Below, piece after piece: positions 51,940 through 61,080 of a stretch of 64,000 bases of DNA. The position numbers and the translations under genes were made by a program. Location: contig NZ_NIHC01000001.1 of the NCBI RefSeq assembly GCF_002806945.1, forward strand, positions 372,001 to 436,000. Reading direction: 5' to 3'. The stretch comes from Marinobacter salexigens. GTDB taxonomy: Bacteria; Pseudomonadota; Gammaproteobacteria; Pseudomonadales; Oleiphilaceae. Numbering within the stretch: the first letter of the stretch is position 1; each line of letters opens with the position of its first letter. Under the pieces are notes generated by a model that did not search any database, was not told where the DNA came from, and saw only the letters and a program-made list of their open reading frames with translations.

Positions 51940-52259
51940 GCCGGAGTTTCCTCCAGAAGTTCTGCTTCGTAACGGGTATAGCGGTCGGCATCGTAATACA
52001 CGATGATGCGTTGCTCCTCGATGTCGCCCCCGCGCCTCTGGAATGTGTATACATAGTACTCTCTGGAACTATCAACCGGGTTCAGCATCAAAGGGCTCCC
52101 GAGTAGCGCCCGAACTTGGCTGCGTGGCATGCCTTCATTGAGTTTAGACAGCTCTTCATCGGTAACAATGTTGCCTTGCTGAACGTTGATTTTGTACACG
52201 CCGGGAAAAACACAACCGGACAGGGTCAAAGTGAGAATGAGAGCTATGAGCTTTTGCAT
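51933..52259 (-). CDS. bamE: Outer-membrane assembly lipoprotein BamE
   Basis: 108 residues. A short signal peptide ends in the lipobox LSGC with Cys16 as the lipidation site. VQQGNIVTDEELSKLNEGMP and SQVRALLGSPLM are the BamE core. It is a non-essential helper of the BamA complex that folds outer-membrane proteins. Divergent from fur across ~120 bp. Confidence 0.94.
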   Translation of the reverse strand: MQKLIALILTLTLSGCVFPGVYKINVQQGNIVTDEELSKLNEGMPRSQVRALLGSPLMLNPVDSSREYYVYTFQRRGGDIEEQRIIVYYDADRYTRYEAELLEETPAY

Positions 52260-52381
52260 CGCCGGAGGAAATCCTCTATCTTGAAATCGCCTGCCAAGGG
52301 CAGGTGTGGCACGGGTTAACCGTTAAATGGCGGCTTCATCATACCGGAAGCCATGAGGCACACCAAAGAGTGAATAGTAAC

Positions 52382-52792
52382 ATGTCATCTGAAAACGCCG
52401 AACTACGAAAAGTCGGTCTCAAGGTAACTCTGCCGAGAGTGAAGATCTTCAACATCCTGGAAAACGCCAAGGACCATCATCTGAGCGCCGAGGATGTGTA
52501 TAAGCGGCTCCTCGATCAGGGTGATGATGTGGGCTTGGCCACCGTATACCGCGTACTTACTCAGTTTGAGACGGCGGGGCTGGTTTTGCGTCATAACTTT
52601 GAAGGCGGCCATGCAGTATTCGAGATGGCTGGTGAGGATCATCATGATCACATGGTCTGCACGCAGACAGGGCAGGTGATTGAATTTGTTGATGATATAA
52701 TCGAAGAGCGTCAGCAGATAATAGCGAAAGAGCACGGCTATGAAATAGTCGAGCATAGCCTGATCCTTTATGTAAAACCCCTCAAGGATTAA
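52382..52792 (+). CDS. fur: Ferric uptake regulator Fur
   Basis: 136 residues from ATG 52382; the frame is open upstream but the conserved start is MSSENAELRKVGLKVTLPRV. The DNA-binding helix LATVYRVLTQFETAGLV and metal site HHDHMVC are present. It lacks the C-terminal cysteine cluster of E. coli Fur, as in Pseudomonas Fur, and keeps only one of the first cysteine pair. It represses iron-uptake genes when loaded with Fe2+. Confidence 0.95.
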   Translation: MSSENAELRKVGLKVTLPRVKIFNILENAKDHHLSAEDVYKRLLDQGDDVGLATVYRVLTQFETAGLVLRHNFEGGHAVFEMAGEDHHDHMVCTQTGQVIEFVDDIIEERQQIIAKEHGYEIVEHSLILYVKPLKD

Positions 52793-52813
52793 AACTCGAA
52801 GTAGGGCTAAGAA

Positions 52814-52842
52814 TAAAAAAGGGCAGGCCGCTAAGCCTGCCC
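52814..52842 (-). terminator. Terminator of recN
   Basis: An 8-bp stem (GGGCAGGC with GCCTGCCC) followed on the minus strand by TTTTTT lies 45 bp past the recN stop. It may also stop fur transcription from the other side, though without a U-run there. Confidence 0.82.
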
Positions 52843-52886
52843 AACAGCTCTCAGGTTAGAGAGGGGGAGTCGTTGGCGCCATCTGC

Positions 52887-54566
52887 TCAGTGATGGGTAG
52901 CCTGTCCTTTGGAAAACATTTCAGCCGCGTGGGCAACGGTTTGTTCAGTCATATCCACACCGCCCAACATTCTTGCAACTTCACTGATTCTTCCCTGGTC
53001 GTCCAGAGATTCGATTTTCGAGAAAGTCGCGTCTTGCTGGGTAAACTTGCTGACAAACAAGTGTTGATGACACTGGGCTGCTACCTGCGGCAAGTGCGTC
53101 ACGCAGATAACCTGGCCACCATCCCCCAGAGATCGCAGGAGTTTACCCACCACCTCGGCGGTGCCACCGCCAATGCCAACATCAACTTCGTCAAAAATCA
53201 GAGTTGGAGTGGTGGACGTTTGTGCAACAACTACCTGGATCGCCAAGCTGATTCGTGACAGTTCACCCCCGGAGGCTACTTTGGCAAGCGGTCTTGCCGG
53301 CTGTCCGGGGTTGGCACTCACCAGAAATTCGATTTCCTCCAGTCCGTGCGGTGCAGGTTCACCCTGATTGTTGCGGTTCAGGTGGGTAACAAACTGTACC
53401 GAGGGCATGCTCAGTTGAGCCAGCTCGCCTGCAATGCGCTGGTCCAGTTCTCCTGCAGCCCTGGCGCGGATATCTGAAAGCTTGCTTGCCAGTTTATTAA
53501 AGTTTTGATGCAGAAGCTCCAGCTCCTCTTCCATCTGTTCCAGACTGCCTTCGCCGCCATCCAGCTCTGCCAGCTCTGAACTTTGGCGCTTATGAAACTC
53601 CGGGAGCTCCTCGGCGTTTATGCGGTGTTTGCGAGCCATTTGGTATATGGCGCTCAGTCTTTCTTCGACTTCAGACAGGCGTGCTGGGTCTGCTTCGTAA
53701 TCATCTACAAAATGGCGGAGGTTGTCGCCGGCTTCGCTGATCTGGATTTGTGCTTCGCTGAGCATCTGAATGGTGTCAGCTAAGGCCGGTATTTCAACGG
53801 GAAGCTGCTCCAGTTGTTGCAGTGCCTGGCGCACCAGTCCAGCGGCGCTGGTGTCTTCCTCGGTGCACAGTAAAGCTGCCTGATGGCTGCCGTGGAGGAT
53901 TGCATCGGCCTGGCTTAGCTGTGCTTGTTCCTGTTCCAGTTGCTCCTGCTCGCCGCTTTCAAGGGCTAGGCGGTCGAGTTCTTCTACCTGATAGCGCAGG
54001 AGCTGGAGTCGGGCTTCTGATTCTTCGGCGTTCTGCTGCCGTTCAGTCAGCTTTGTGCGCGTATGGTTCCATGCCTTCCATGCTTCGCGGGTCTGGTTGG
54101 CGAGATCCTCAGCACCTGCGTATTCATCAATCAGTTTTCGGTGGGTATCTTTGCGCAGAAGCGATTGATGCTGGTGCTGGCTATGGATATCCATCAGTAG
54201 CCCGCCTAAGTCTTTCAGGTGTGCAAGTGGGCAAGGTTGGCCGTTGATGTAGGCTCGTGAGCGGCCATCTTTGCTGATTACCCGGCGCAGAATGCAGTCG
54301 CTGTCGTCATCCAGTTCGTGGCTTTCCAGCCAGTGCAGGGCCTCGGGAATGCCCGAAACATCGAAGGTGGCAGTGATGTCTGCGCGTTTTGCGCCGTGGC
54401 GCACAGCCCCCGCATCGGCGCGACCGCCTATGGCTAGTCCCAGGGCATCCAGCACAATGGATTTGCCCGCTCCTGTTTCGCCTGTCAGGGCTGTCATCCC
54501 CTTATTGAATTGCAGTTCTACTCTTTCGGCGATCGCGTAGTTGGAAACGGTGAGCTGTGTGAGCAT
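52887..54566 (-). CDS. recN: DNA repair protein RecN
   Basis: 559 residues from ATG 54566, which has GGAGG eight bases upstream; longer frames upstream run into the control region. It is an SMC-like ATPase: Walker A GETGAGKS, a long central coiled coil, and the C-terminal LIFDEVDVGIGGGTAEVVG. RecN joins broken DNA ends during double-strand break repair. Two LexA-type boxes lie just upstream, so SOS control is expected. Confidence 0.95.
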   Translation of the reverse strand: MLTQLTVSNYAIAERVELQFNKGMTALTGETGAGKSIVLDALGLAIGGRADAGAVRHGAKRADITATFDVSGIPEALHWLESHELDDDSDCILRRVISKDGRSRAYINGQPCPLAHLKDLGGLLMDIHSQHQHQSLLRKDTHRKLIDEYAGAEDLANQTREAWKAWNHTRTKLTERQQNAEESEARLQLLRYQVEELDRLALESGEQEQLEQEQAQLSQADAILHGSHQAALLCTEEDTSAAGLVRQALQQLEQLPVEIPALADTIQMLSEAQIQISEAGDNLRHFVDDYEADPARLSEVEERLSAIYQMARKHRINAEELPEFHKRQSSELAELDGGEGSLEQMEEELELLHQNFNKLASKLSDIRARAAGELDQRIAGELAQLSMPSVQFVTHLNRNNQGEPAPHGLEEIEFLVSANPGQPARPLAKVASGGELSRISLAIQVVVAQTSTTPTLIFDEVDVGIGGGTAEVVGKLLRSLGDGGQVICVTHLPQVAAQCHQHLFVSKFTQQDATFSKIESLDDQGRISEVARMLGGVDMTEQTVAHAAEMFSKGQATHH

Positions 54567-54594
54567 GCAGATAACCTCCGCTCTTGAAAAGATA

Positions 54595-54629
54595 CTGTTC
54601 TTACATACAGTGACTGTGAATATATACAG
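54595..54629 (-). promoter_or_regulatory. Two LexA (SOS) boxes upstream of recN
   Basis: CTGTTCTTACATACAG (54595-54610) and CTGTGAATATATACAG (54614-54629) both fit CTG-N10-CAG; the second is close to the full consensus. Tandem LexA boxes before recN are known from E. coli. Confidence 0.85.
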
Positions 54630-54689
54630 GGTTTTTGGGGTTTGCAAACCTGTCGGGAAATTTTCTTCAGGAATTGCAACCGCTAATGG

Positions 54690-54716
54690 TTGAAACCTGA
54701 GCGGCGAACCCCATAT
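54690..54716 (+). promoter_or_regulatory. Sigma-32 heat-shock promoter for grpE
   Basis: TTGAAA, 13-bp spacer and CCCCATAT match the sigma-32 consensus. It lies ~97 bp before the grpE start and points into grpE-dnaK-dnaJ. Confidence 0.82.
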
Positions 54717-54812
54717 CCGTTCGCAATAGCATCCTTCCAGCTCTGTGAGGCTGGAGCCCATGTTCAATTGGCCGCGTTTAAGCCGGCCGCCGAAGATCTG
54801 GCAGGAGTATTC

Positions 54813-55415
54813 ATGAGCACCGATGAAAACCGCAACGAACAGGTAGATGAGTTGAAAGAGGCCGTTGAGGCGGCAGCGGAAGAGGCGCAAGCAGGGGCGC
54901 AGGAAGCCCAGGAGGAAGAGATTTCTGAGCTTGAGGCGCTAAGCCAGCAGCTTCAGGATTCCCAGGAGCAGATGTTGCGTTTACAGGCTGAGATGCAGAA
55001 TGTGCGGCGTCGGGCCGAGATGGACGTCGAAAAGGCGCATAAGTTTGCGCTGGAGAAGTTCGTTAAAGAGCTGCTTCCAGTGGCAGACAGTCTTGAAAAG
55101 GCGGTGGAGAGCACCGAAGGGCAAGAAGGCGCCGGCGAGTTAGTTGCTTCTATTCGTCAGGGTGTGGAAATGACGCTGAGTCTTTTTGTCACGAGCCTGA
55201 AAAAGTTCAACGTTGAGCCGGTGAATCCTGTGGGTGAGCCGTTTGATCCCCAGATGCATGAAGCCATGTCGATGGTGCCCGCGCCGAATGCAGAGCCGAA
55301 CAGTGTGGTCGCAGTGGTTCAGAAGGGCTACCTGCTTAACGGGCGTGTGGTGCGTCCGGCCATGGTAATGGTGGCGAAGGCCCAGGATGCACCAAAAATT
55401 GATGAGCAGGCTTGA
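54813..55415 (+). CDS. grpE: Nucleotide exchange factor GrpE
   Basis: 200 residues from ATG 54813, with CAGGAG upstream. An acidic coiled-coil start (VEAAAEEAQAGAQEAQEEE) leads to the GrpE core AEMQNVRRRAEMDVEKAHKF and the C-terminal beta part VVAVVQKGYLLNGRVVRPAM. It releases ADP from DnaK. First gene of the heat-shock cluster. Confidence 0.96.
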   Translation: MSTDENRNEQVDELKEAVEAAAEEAQAGAQEAQEEEISELEALSQQLQDSQEQMLRLQAEMQNVRRRAEMDVEKAHKFALEKFVKELLPVADSLEKAVESTEGQEGAGELVASIRQGVEMTLSLFVTSLKKFNVEPVNPVGEPFDPQMHEAMSMVPAPNAEPNSVVAVVQKGYLLNGRVVRPAMVMVAKAQDAPKIDEQA

Positions 55416-55518
55416 AAAGCCAGCTAAAGCGCCAATATAGCCATTAAATAGAAACCGTCGGGCTAGATGTTTCCGGACAATCATTAAGTACAGCATTCAG
55501 AAGAACTGGAGTTAACCA

Positions 55519-57438
55519 ATGAGCAAGATTATCGGTATTGACCTTGGAACGACAAACTCGTGTGTTGCCATCATGGATGGTGACAAAGTCCGGGTTATCG
55601 AAAACGCAGAGGGTGATCGCACCACGCCCTCTATCATCGCGTACACAGATGACAGTGAGATTCTGGTGGGTCAGTCCGCCAAGCGTCAGGCGGTGACCAA
55701 CCCCCAAAACACTATTTATGCTATCAAGCGTCTGATCGGGCGTCGTTTTAAAGATGATGTTGTTCAGAAAGACATCAAAATGGTTCCTTACACTATTACC
55801 GGTGCAGACAACGGTGATGCCTGGGTTGAAGTGAAGGGCGAGAAAATGGCGCCGCCTCAGGTGTCTGCAGAAATTCTGAAAAAGATGAAGAAGACTGCAG
55901 AAGATTACCTGGGCGAGAAGGTAACTGAAGCCGTTATCACAGTGCCTGCGTACTTTAACGACAGTCAGCGCCAGGCCACGAAAGATGCTGGCCGAATTGC
56001 TGGTCTGGACGTGAAACGCATTATCAACGAGCCGACCGCAGCAGCTCTGGCCTATGGCCTCGACAAGAAGAGCGGTGACCGCACTGTAGCTGTATACGAC
56101 CTGGGTGGTGGTACGTTCGACCTTTCCATCATCGAAATTGCCGATGTGGACGGTGAGCACCAGTTTGAAGTGCTCGCGACCAATGGCGACACCTTCCTGG
56201 GTGGTGAAGATTTCGATATGAAAATCATCGAATTCCTGGCCGACCAGTTCAAGAAGGACAGCGGTATCGATCTGCGCGGCGACTCGCTGGCCATGCAGCG
56301 TCTGAAAGAAGCCGGTGAGAAGGCAAAGATTGAGCTTTCCAGCAGCCAGCAGACCGACGTTAACCTGCCGTACATCACAGCAGATGCGAGCGGCCCCAAG
56401 CACATGAACGTGAAGCTGACCCGCGCCAAGCTTGAGTCGCTGGTAGAAGATCTGGTCGAGCGCAGCCTTGCGCCTTGTAAGGTTGCCCTGAAAGACTCGG
56501 GTCTGAGTGTTGGCGAGATCGACGAGGTTATCCTGGTTGGTGGTCAAACACGTATGCCGCTGGTTCAGGAAAAAGTTAAAGAGTTCTTTGGCAAAGAAGC
56601 CCGTAAAGACGTAAACCCGGACGAAGCTGTTGCCATGGGTGCAGCAATCCAGGCGGCTGTACTTTCTGGTGACGTTAAAGACGTACTGCTGCTGGACGTG
56701 ACTCCGCTGACCCTGGGTATTGAGACCATGGGTGGTGTTGCTACACCAGTGATCGACAAGAACACCACGATTCCGACTAAGAAGTCCCAGACGTTCTCAA
56801 CAGCAGAGGACAACCAGACAGCGGTGACCATTCACGTTGTTCAGGGTGAGCGTAAACAGGCAGCGCAGAATAAGTCCCTGGGCCGCTTCGACCTGGCCGA
56901 CATTCCGCCGGCTTCCCGTGGTGTGCCGCAAATCGAAGTCACTTTCGATATCGACGCTAACGGTATTCTGAACGTGTCTGCAAAAGACAAGGCGACCGGC
57001 AAAGAGCAGTCCATCGTCATCAAGGCTTCTTCTGGCCTGAACGACGACGAAATCGAAAAGATGGTGCAGGACGCCGAAGCAAACGCTGAGGAAGATCGCA
57101 AGTTTGAAGAGCTGGTTCAGGCTCGTAACCAGGGTGACGGCATGGTTCACGCTGTGCGCAAGACCCTGACTGACGCTGGAGACAAGGTCAGCGACAGTGA
57201 GAAAGAGTCGATCGAAGCTGCCATCAAGGATCTGGAAGAAGCATTGACCGGTTCCGACAAGGATGACATTGAGGCCAAGACTCAGAAGCTGACCGAAGTG
57301 TCTGGCGAGCTGGCCCAGAAGATGTACGCAGATCAGGACGGCCAGGCACAGCAAGCTGGTGGGCAAGAAGAAGCTCAGTCCACTGACGATGCAGTGGATG
57401 CCGAGTTCGAAGAAGTCAAAGACGACGAAAAGAAGTAA
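55519..57438 (+). CDS. dnaK: Molecular chaperone DnaK (Hsp70)
   Basis: 639 residues. Hsp70 signatures [31 protein letters not shown] and [14 protein letters not shown] are present. The C-terminus ends with the EEVKDD-like acidic tail. DnaK folds proteins with DnaJ and GrpE. It follows grpE by 103 bp. Confidence 0.98.
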   Translation: MSKIIGIDLGTTNSCVAIMDGDKVRVIENAEGDRTTPSIIAYTDDSEILVGQSAKRQAVTNPQNTIYAIKRLIGRRFKDDVVQKDIKMVPYTITGADNGDAWVEVKGEKMAPPQVSAEILKKMKKTAEDYLGEKVTEAVITVPAYFNDSQRQATKDAGRIAGLDVKRIINEPTAAALAYGLDKKSGDRTVAVYDLGGGTFDLSIIEIADVDGEHQFEVLATNGDTFLGGEDFDMKIIEFLADQFKKDSGIDLRGDSLAMQRLKEAGEKAKIELSSSQQTDVNLPYITADASGPKHMNVKLTRAKLESLVEDLVERSLAPCKVALKDSGLSVGEIDEVILVGGQTRMPLVQEKVKEFFGKEARKDVNPDEAVAMGAAIQAAVLSGDVKDVLLLDVTPLTLGIETMGGVATPVIDKNTTIPTKKSQTFSTAEDNQTAVTIHVVQGERKQAAQNKSLGRFDLADIPPASRGVPQIEVTFDIDANGILNVSAKDKATGKEQSIVIKASSGLNDDEIEKMVQDAEANAEEDRKFEELVQARNQGDGMVHAVRKTLTDAGDKVSDSEKESIEAAIKDLEEALTGSDKDDIEAKTQKLTEVSGELAQKMYADQDGQAQQAGGQEEAQSTDDAVDAEFEEVKDDEKK

Positions 57439-57462
57439 TTCTGACGTACATCAGGTAGTTGG

Positions 57463-57487
57463 AAAACGCGGAGCTGATCCGCGTTTT
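57463..57487 (+). terminator. Hairpin between dnaK and dnaJ
   Basis: A perfect 10-bp stem (AAAACGCGGA with TCCGCGTTTT) with a 5-nt loop ends in TTTT. It probably terminates part of the transcripts, lowering dnaJ relative to dnaK. Confidence 0.6.
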
Positions 57488-57515
57488 CCTCGTTTAAAAA
57501 ACAGGGTTTTGAAGC

Positions 57516-58640
57516 ATGGTCAAGCGCGATTATTACGAGGTTCTCGGAGTTTCCCGGGGCGCGGACGAGAAAGAAATCAAGCGAGCGTATCGAAAGCTCG
57601 CAATGAAATATCATCCCGACCGTAACCCGGAAGACAAAGACGCCGAGAACAAGTTTAAAGAGGCTAGCGAAGCCTATGAAGTGCTGGCAGACCAGTCCAA
57701 GCGTGCGGCCTATGACCAGTTTGGTCACGCCGGAGTTGACGGGCAAGCGGGCGGCGGCTTCGGTGGCGGCGGCAACTTCTCCGACATCTTTGGTGATGTA
57801 TTTGGCGATATCTTTGGCGGTGGTGGCCGAGGTGGTCGCAATACCCGTGGCTCGGATCTACGTTACACACTGGACCTGGATCTTGAAGAAGCGGTAAAGG
57901 GAAAAACTGTCAAAATCACTATTCCCGGACATCGGGAGTGTGATACCTGTGACGGCAGCGGTGCTGAGAAAGGTTCCCGCCCTGAAACCTGCGGAACCTG
58001 TAAAGGTATGGGTCAGGTGCGCATGCAGCAGGGCTTCTTTGCCGTGCAGCAGGCGTGTCCCACATGCCGTGGGTCCGGCCAGATCATCAAGAACCCGTGT
58101 AAATCCTGCCATGGGCAGGGCAGAGTGCAGGAAGAGAAGACCCTTTCCGTGAAAGTGCCACCTGGAGTCGATACCGGCGACCGCATACGGCTCTCCGGCG
58201 AAGGCGAAATGGGCATCGACGGTGGCCCCCCGGGCGACCTGTACGTGCAGATGTCCGTTCGAGAGCACTCAATCTTCACCCGTGAAGGGCGCAATCTGTA
58301 TTGCGAGGTGCCTATCAGCATCATCGACGCCACACTCGGCGGTGAGCTGGAAGTGCCGACCCTGGACGGTCGCGTGAAGCTGAGAATTCCGGCGGAGACC
58401 CAAACCGGAAAGCTCTTCCGATTGCGTAACAAGGGTGTCAGCCCCGTTCGCGGAGGCCCGGCTGGTGACCTGCTGTGCCGGGTTATCGTTGAAACGCCGG
58501 TTAACCTGACCAAGCGCCAGAAAGAACTCCTCCAAGAGTTTCAGACAACCCTGGATGGCAGCAACGGCAACAATCACGCACCGAAGAAAACCTCCTGGTT
58601 TGAGGGTGTTAAGAGCTTCTTCGACGAAATGAAATTCTGA
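57516..58640 (+). CDS. dnaJ: Molecular chaperone DnaJ
   Basis: 374 residues. J domain with HPD (MKYHPDRN, residues ~31-38), a Gly/Phe-rich linker (residues ~75-115), four zinc motifs ([32 protein letters not shown]), then the client-binding domains. It delivers clients to DnaK and stimulates its ATPase. Confidence 0.98.
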   Translation: MVKRDYYEVLGVSRGADEKEIKRAYRKLAMKYHPDRNPEDKDAENKFKEASEAYEVLADQSKRAAYDQFGHAGVDGQAGGGFGGGGNFSDIFGDVFGDIFGGGGRGGRNTRGSDLRYTLDLDLEEAVKGKTVKITIPGHRECDTCDGSGAEKGSRPETCGTCKGMGQVRMQQGFFAVQQACPTCRGSGQIIKNPCKSCHGQGRVQEEKTLSVKVPPGVDTGDRIRLSGEGEMGIDGGPPGDLYVQMSVREHSIFTREGRNLYCEVPISIIDATLGGELEVPTLDGRVKLRIPAETQTGKLFRLRNKGVSPVRGGPAGDLLCRVIVETPVNLTKRQKELLQEFQTTLDGSNGNNHAPKKTSWFEGVKSFFDEMKF

Positions 58641-59465
<825 letters not shown>

Positions 59466-59509
59466 GTTGCTTTTGCAGGTTGAGTTGAGGCCCTGCTCTG
59501 AGGCAGGTG

Positions 59510-59607
59510 CTCGGTAGCTTTGCTCCGGGAATGTCGAAGGCCAAGGACGGCCGAAGACAAGCGCACATGGATGTGCTCGTAGCGGTTCCCGGAGCAAAGC
59601 TACCGAG
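59510..59607. repeat. MITE-like element with 22-bp perfect terminal inverted repeats
   Basis: The ends CTCGGTAGCTTTGCTCCGGG and its complement (22 bp each, 59510-59531 and 59586-59607) enclose 54 bp. The inside has two more small stems (AAGGCC-AAGGAC-GGCC and GCACAT-GG-ATGTGC), so single strands fold into a branched structure. No coding. It looks like a small mobile repeat or REP-like element between dapB and carA. Confidence 0.7.
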
Positions 59608-59655
59608 TGCCGGCCGGTGTTTGGTGCGTACTCGAGTGTGAGGGGCGATTTTACA

Positions 59656-59684
59656 TGGACACAAAACCGCAAATTTCATACAAT
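59656..59684 (+). promoter_or_regulatory. carAB promoter
   Basis: TGGACA, 17-bp spacer and TACAAT, each one base from consensus. The predicted start is near 59691, giving a ~170-nt leader before carA. Confidence 0.65.
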
Positions 59685-59710
59685 AAGGCGGTTTAACTGC
59701 ACCAAGCGTA

Positions 59711-59790
59711 GGCTTCAAAAAGCCCAAGGGACCAAAAAGTCCCCGGATAACAATAAGCGGGACGGAGTTTTAACTCCCTCTCGCTTTTTT
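59711..59790 (+). promoter_or_regulatory. Attenuator-like leader of carA
   Basis: Three hairpins in a row: GGCTT/AAGCC (59711-59724), GGGAC/GTCCC (59728-59743) and an 11-bp stem with one mismatch and one G-U (59757-59784) followed by TTTTTT. The last is a full intrinsic terminator placed after the promoter and 70 bp before the gene. Control by pyrimidine or arginine supply would be expected for carAB. Confidence 0.6.
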
Positions 59791-59859
59791 GCGACCTGAA
59801 TTTGCGCTTGCGTTCCTGCACGTGACGAAACGAAACGCCACTCGATGAGGATACAAGCC

Positions 59860-60990
59860 TTGAGCACACCCGCAATCCTTGCACTCGCAGACGGAAGCCT
59901 GTTTTACGGCACCGCCATTGGCGCTGACGGCGAAACCAGCGGCGAAGTGGTGTTTAACACCGCCATGACCGGCTACCAGGAGATCCTGACCGACCCGTCC
60001 TACTCCCGCCAACTCGTTACCCTGACATACCCCCACATCGGCAACACCGGTGTTAACGAAGAAGATGTAGAGTCTGATCGTATTCAGGCTGCCGGCCTGA
60101 TTATCCGGGATCTACCCCTGATCGCCAGTAACTGGCGCAGCGCGCAGACGCTCGATGACTACCTGCGAAGCAATAACATTGTCGGCATAGCCGATATCGA
60201 TACCCGCCGCCTCACGCGCATCCTCCGCGAGACAGGTTCCCAGAGTGGCGCCATTGTGGCTGGCGCTGACGCTACGGCAGAGCGCGCACTTGAGCTGGCT
60301 AAAGCCTTTCCCGGCCTTGAAGGCATGGACTTGGCAAAAGTTGTCACCTGCGACAAGCCTTACAAATGGACCCAGGGAGACTGGACTCTTGGTGAAGGTT
60401 ATGCAGAAGGTGGCGAACCAAAATTCAAGGTTGTCGCTTGGGACTACGGCGTTAAGTACAACATCCTGCGCATGCTTGCCTCTCGCGGCTGCGAAGTGAC
60501 AGTTGTGCCCGCAGAAACCCCTGCATCAGATGTGCTGGCGATGAACCCGGACGGGATCTTCCTCTCCAACGGCCCGGGCGACCCAGAGCCTTGCGATTAC
60601 GCAATCAAGGCCATCCAGGAAGTACTCGAAACCGAAATTCCTGTGTTTGGCATCTGCTTGGGGCACCAGCTACTGGCTATTGCCAGTGGCGCGAAAAGCA
60701 TGAAGATGAAGCATGGCCATCACGGTGCCAACCACCCGGTTCAGCGTCTTGAAAACAGCACAGTTATGATCACCAGCCAGAACCACGGTTTTGCTGTGGA
60801 TGAGGCAAGCTTGCCTGCCGTGCTGGAAGTTACCCATAAGTCGCTGTTCGATGGCACTTTGCAGGGTGTTCGTCGCACCGATAAGCCAGCATTCAGTTTT
60901 CAGGGGCACCCCGAGGCGAGCCCGGGGCCTGGTGATGTGGCGACCTTGTTTGATGAGTTTATCCGGTTGATGGAAGCCCGAACGGCCTAA
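59860..60990 (+). CDS. carA: Carbamoyl-phosphate synthase small subunit CarA
   Basis: 376 residues from TTG 59860 ([15 protein letters not shown]), with GAGGA eight bases upstream. An ATG at 59845 is in frame but overlaps that ribosome site. The glutaminase part has the nucleophile in [11 protein letters not shown] and the triad in HPEASPGP. It feeds ammonia to CarB for arginine and pyrimidine synthesis. Confidence 0.96.
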   Translation: MSTPAILALADGSLFYGTAIGADGETSGEVVFNTAMTGYQEILTDPSYSRQLVTLTYPHIGNTGVNEEDVESDRIQAAGLIIRDLPLIASNWRSAQTLDDYLRSNNIVGIADIDTRRLTRILRETGSQSGAIVAGADATAERALELAKAFPGLEGMDLAKVVTCDKPYKWTQGDWTLGEGYAEGGEPKFKVVAWDYGVKYNILRMLASRGCEVTVVPAETPASDVLAMNPDGIFLSNGPGDPEPCDYAIKAIQEVLETEIPVFGICLGHQLLAIASGAKSMKMKHGHHGANHPVQRLENSTVMITSQNHGFAVDEASLPAVLEVTHKSLFDGTLQGVRRTDKPAFSFQGHPEASPGPGDVATLFDEFIRLMEARTA

Positions 60991-61080
60991 AGCCGGGCAA
61001 GGGATATACGCATCACCCCAGATACGCGCCGCATTGTTGCGCTGAAAGAATTTAAACGTTGCTGACAGGTTTACCAAGAC

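Noticed and set aside
55444..56547. A 367-residue minus-strand frame
   Set aside because: Antisense of dnaK; long antisense frames over dnaK are a known codon-bias artefact.
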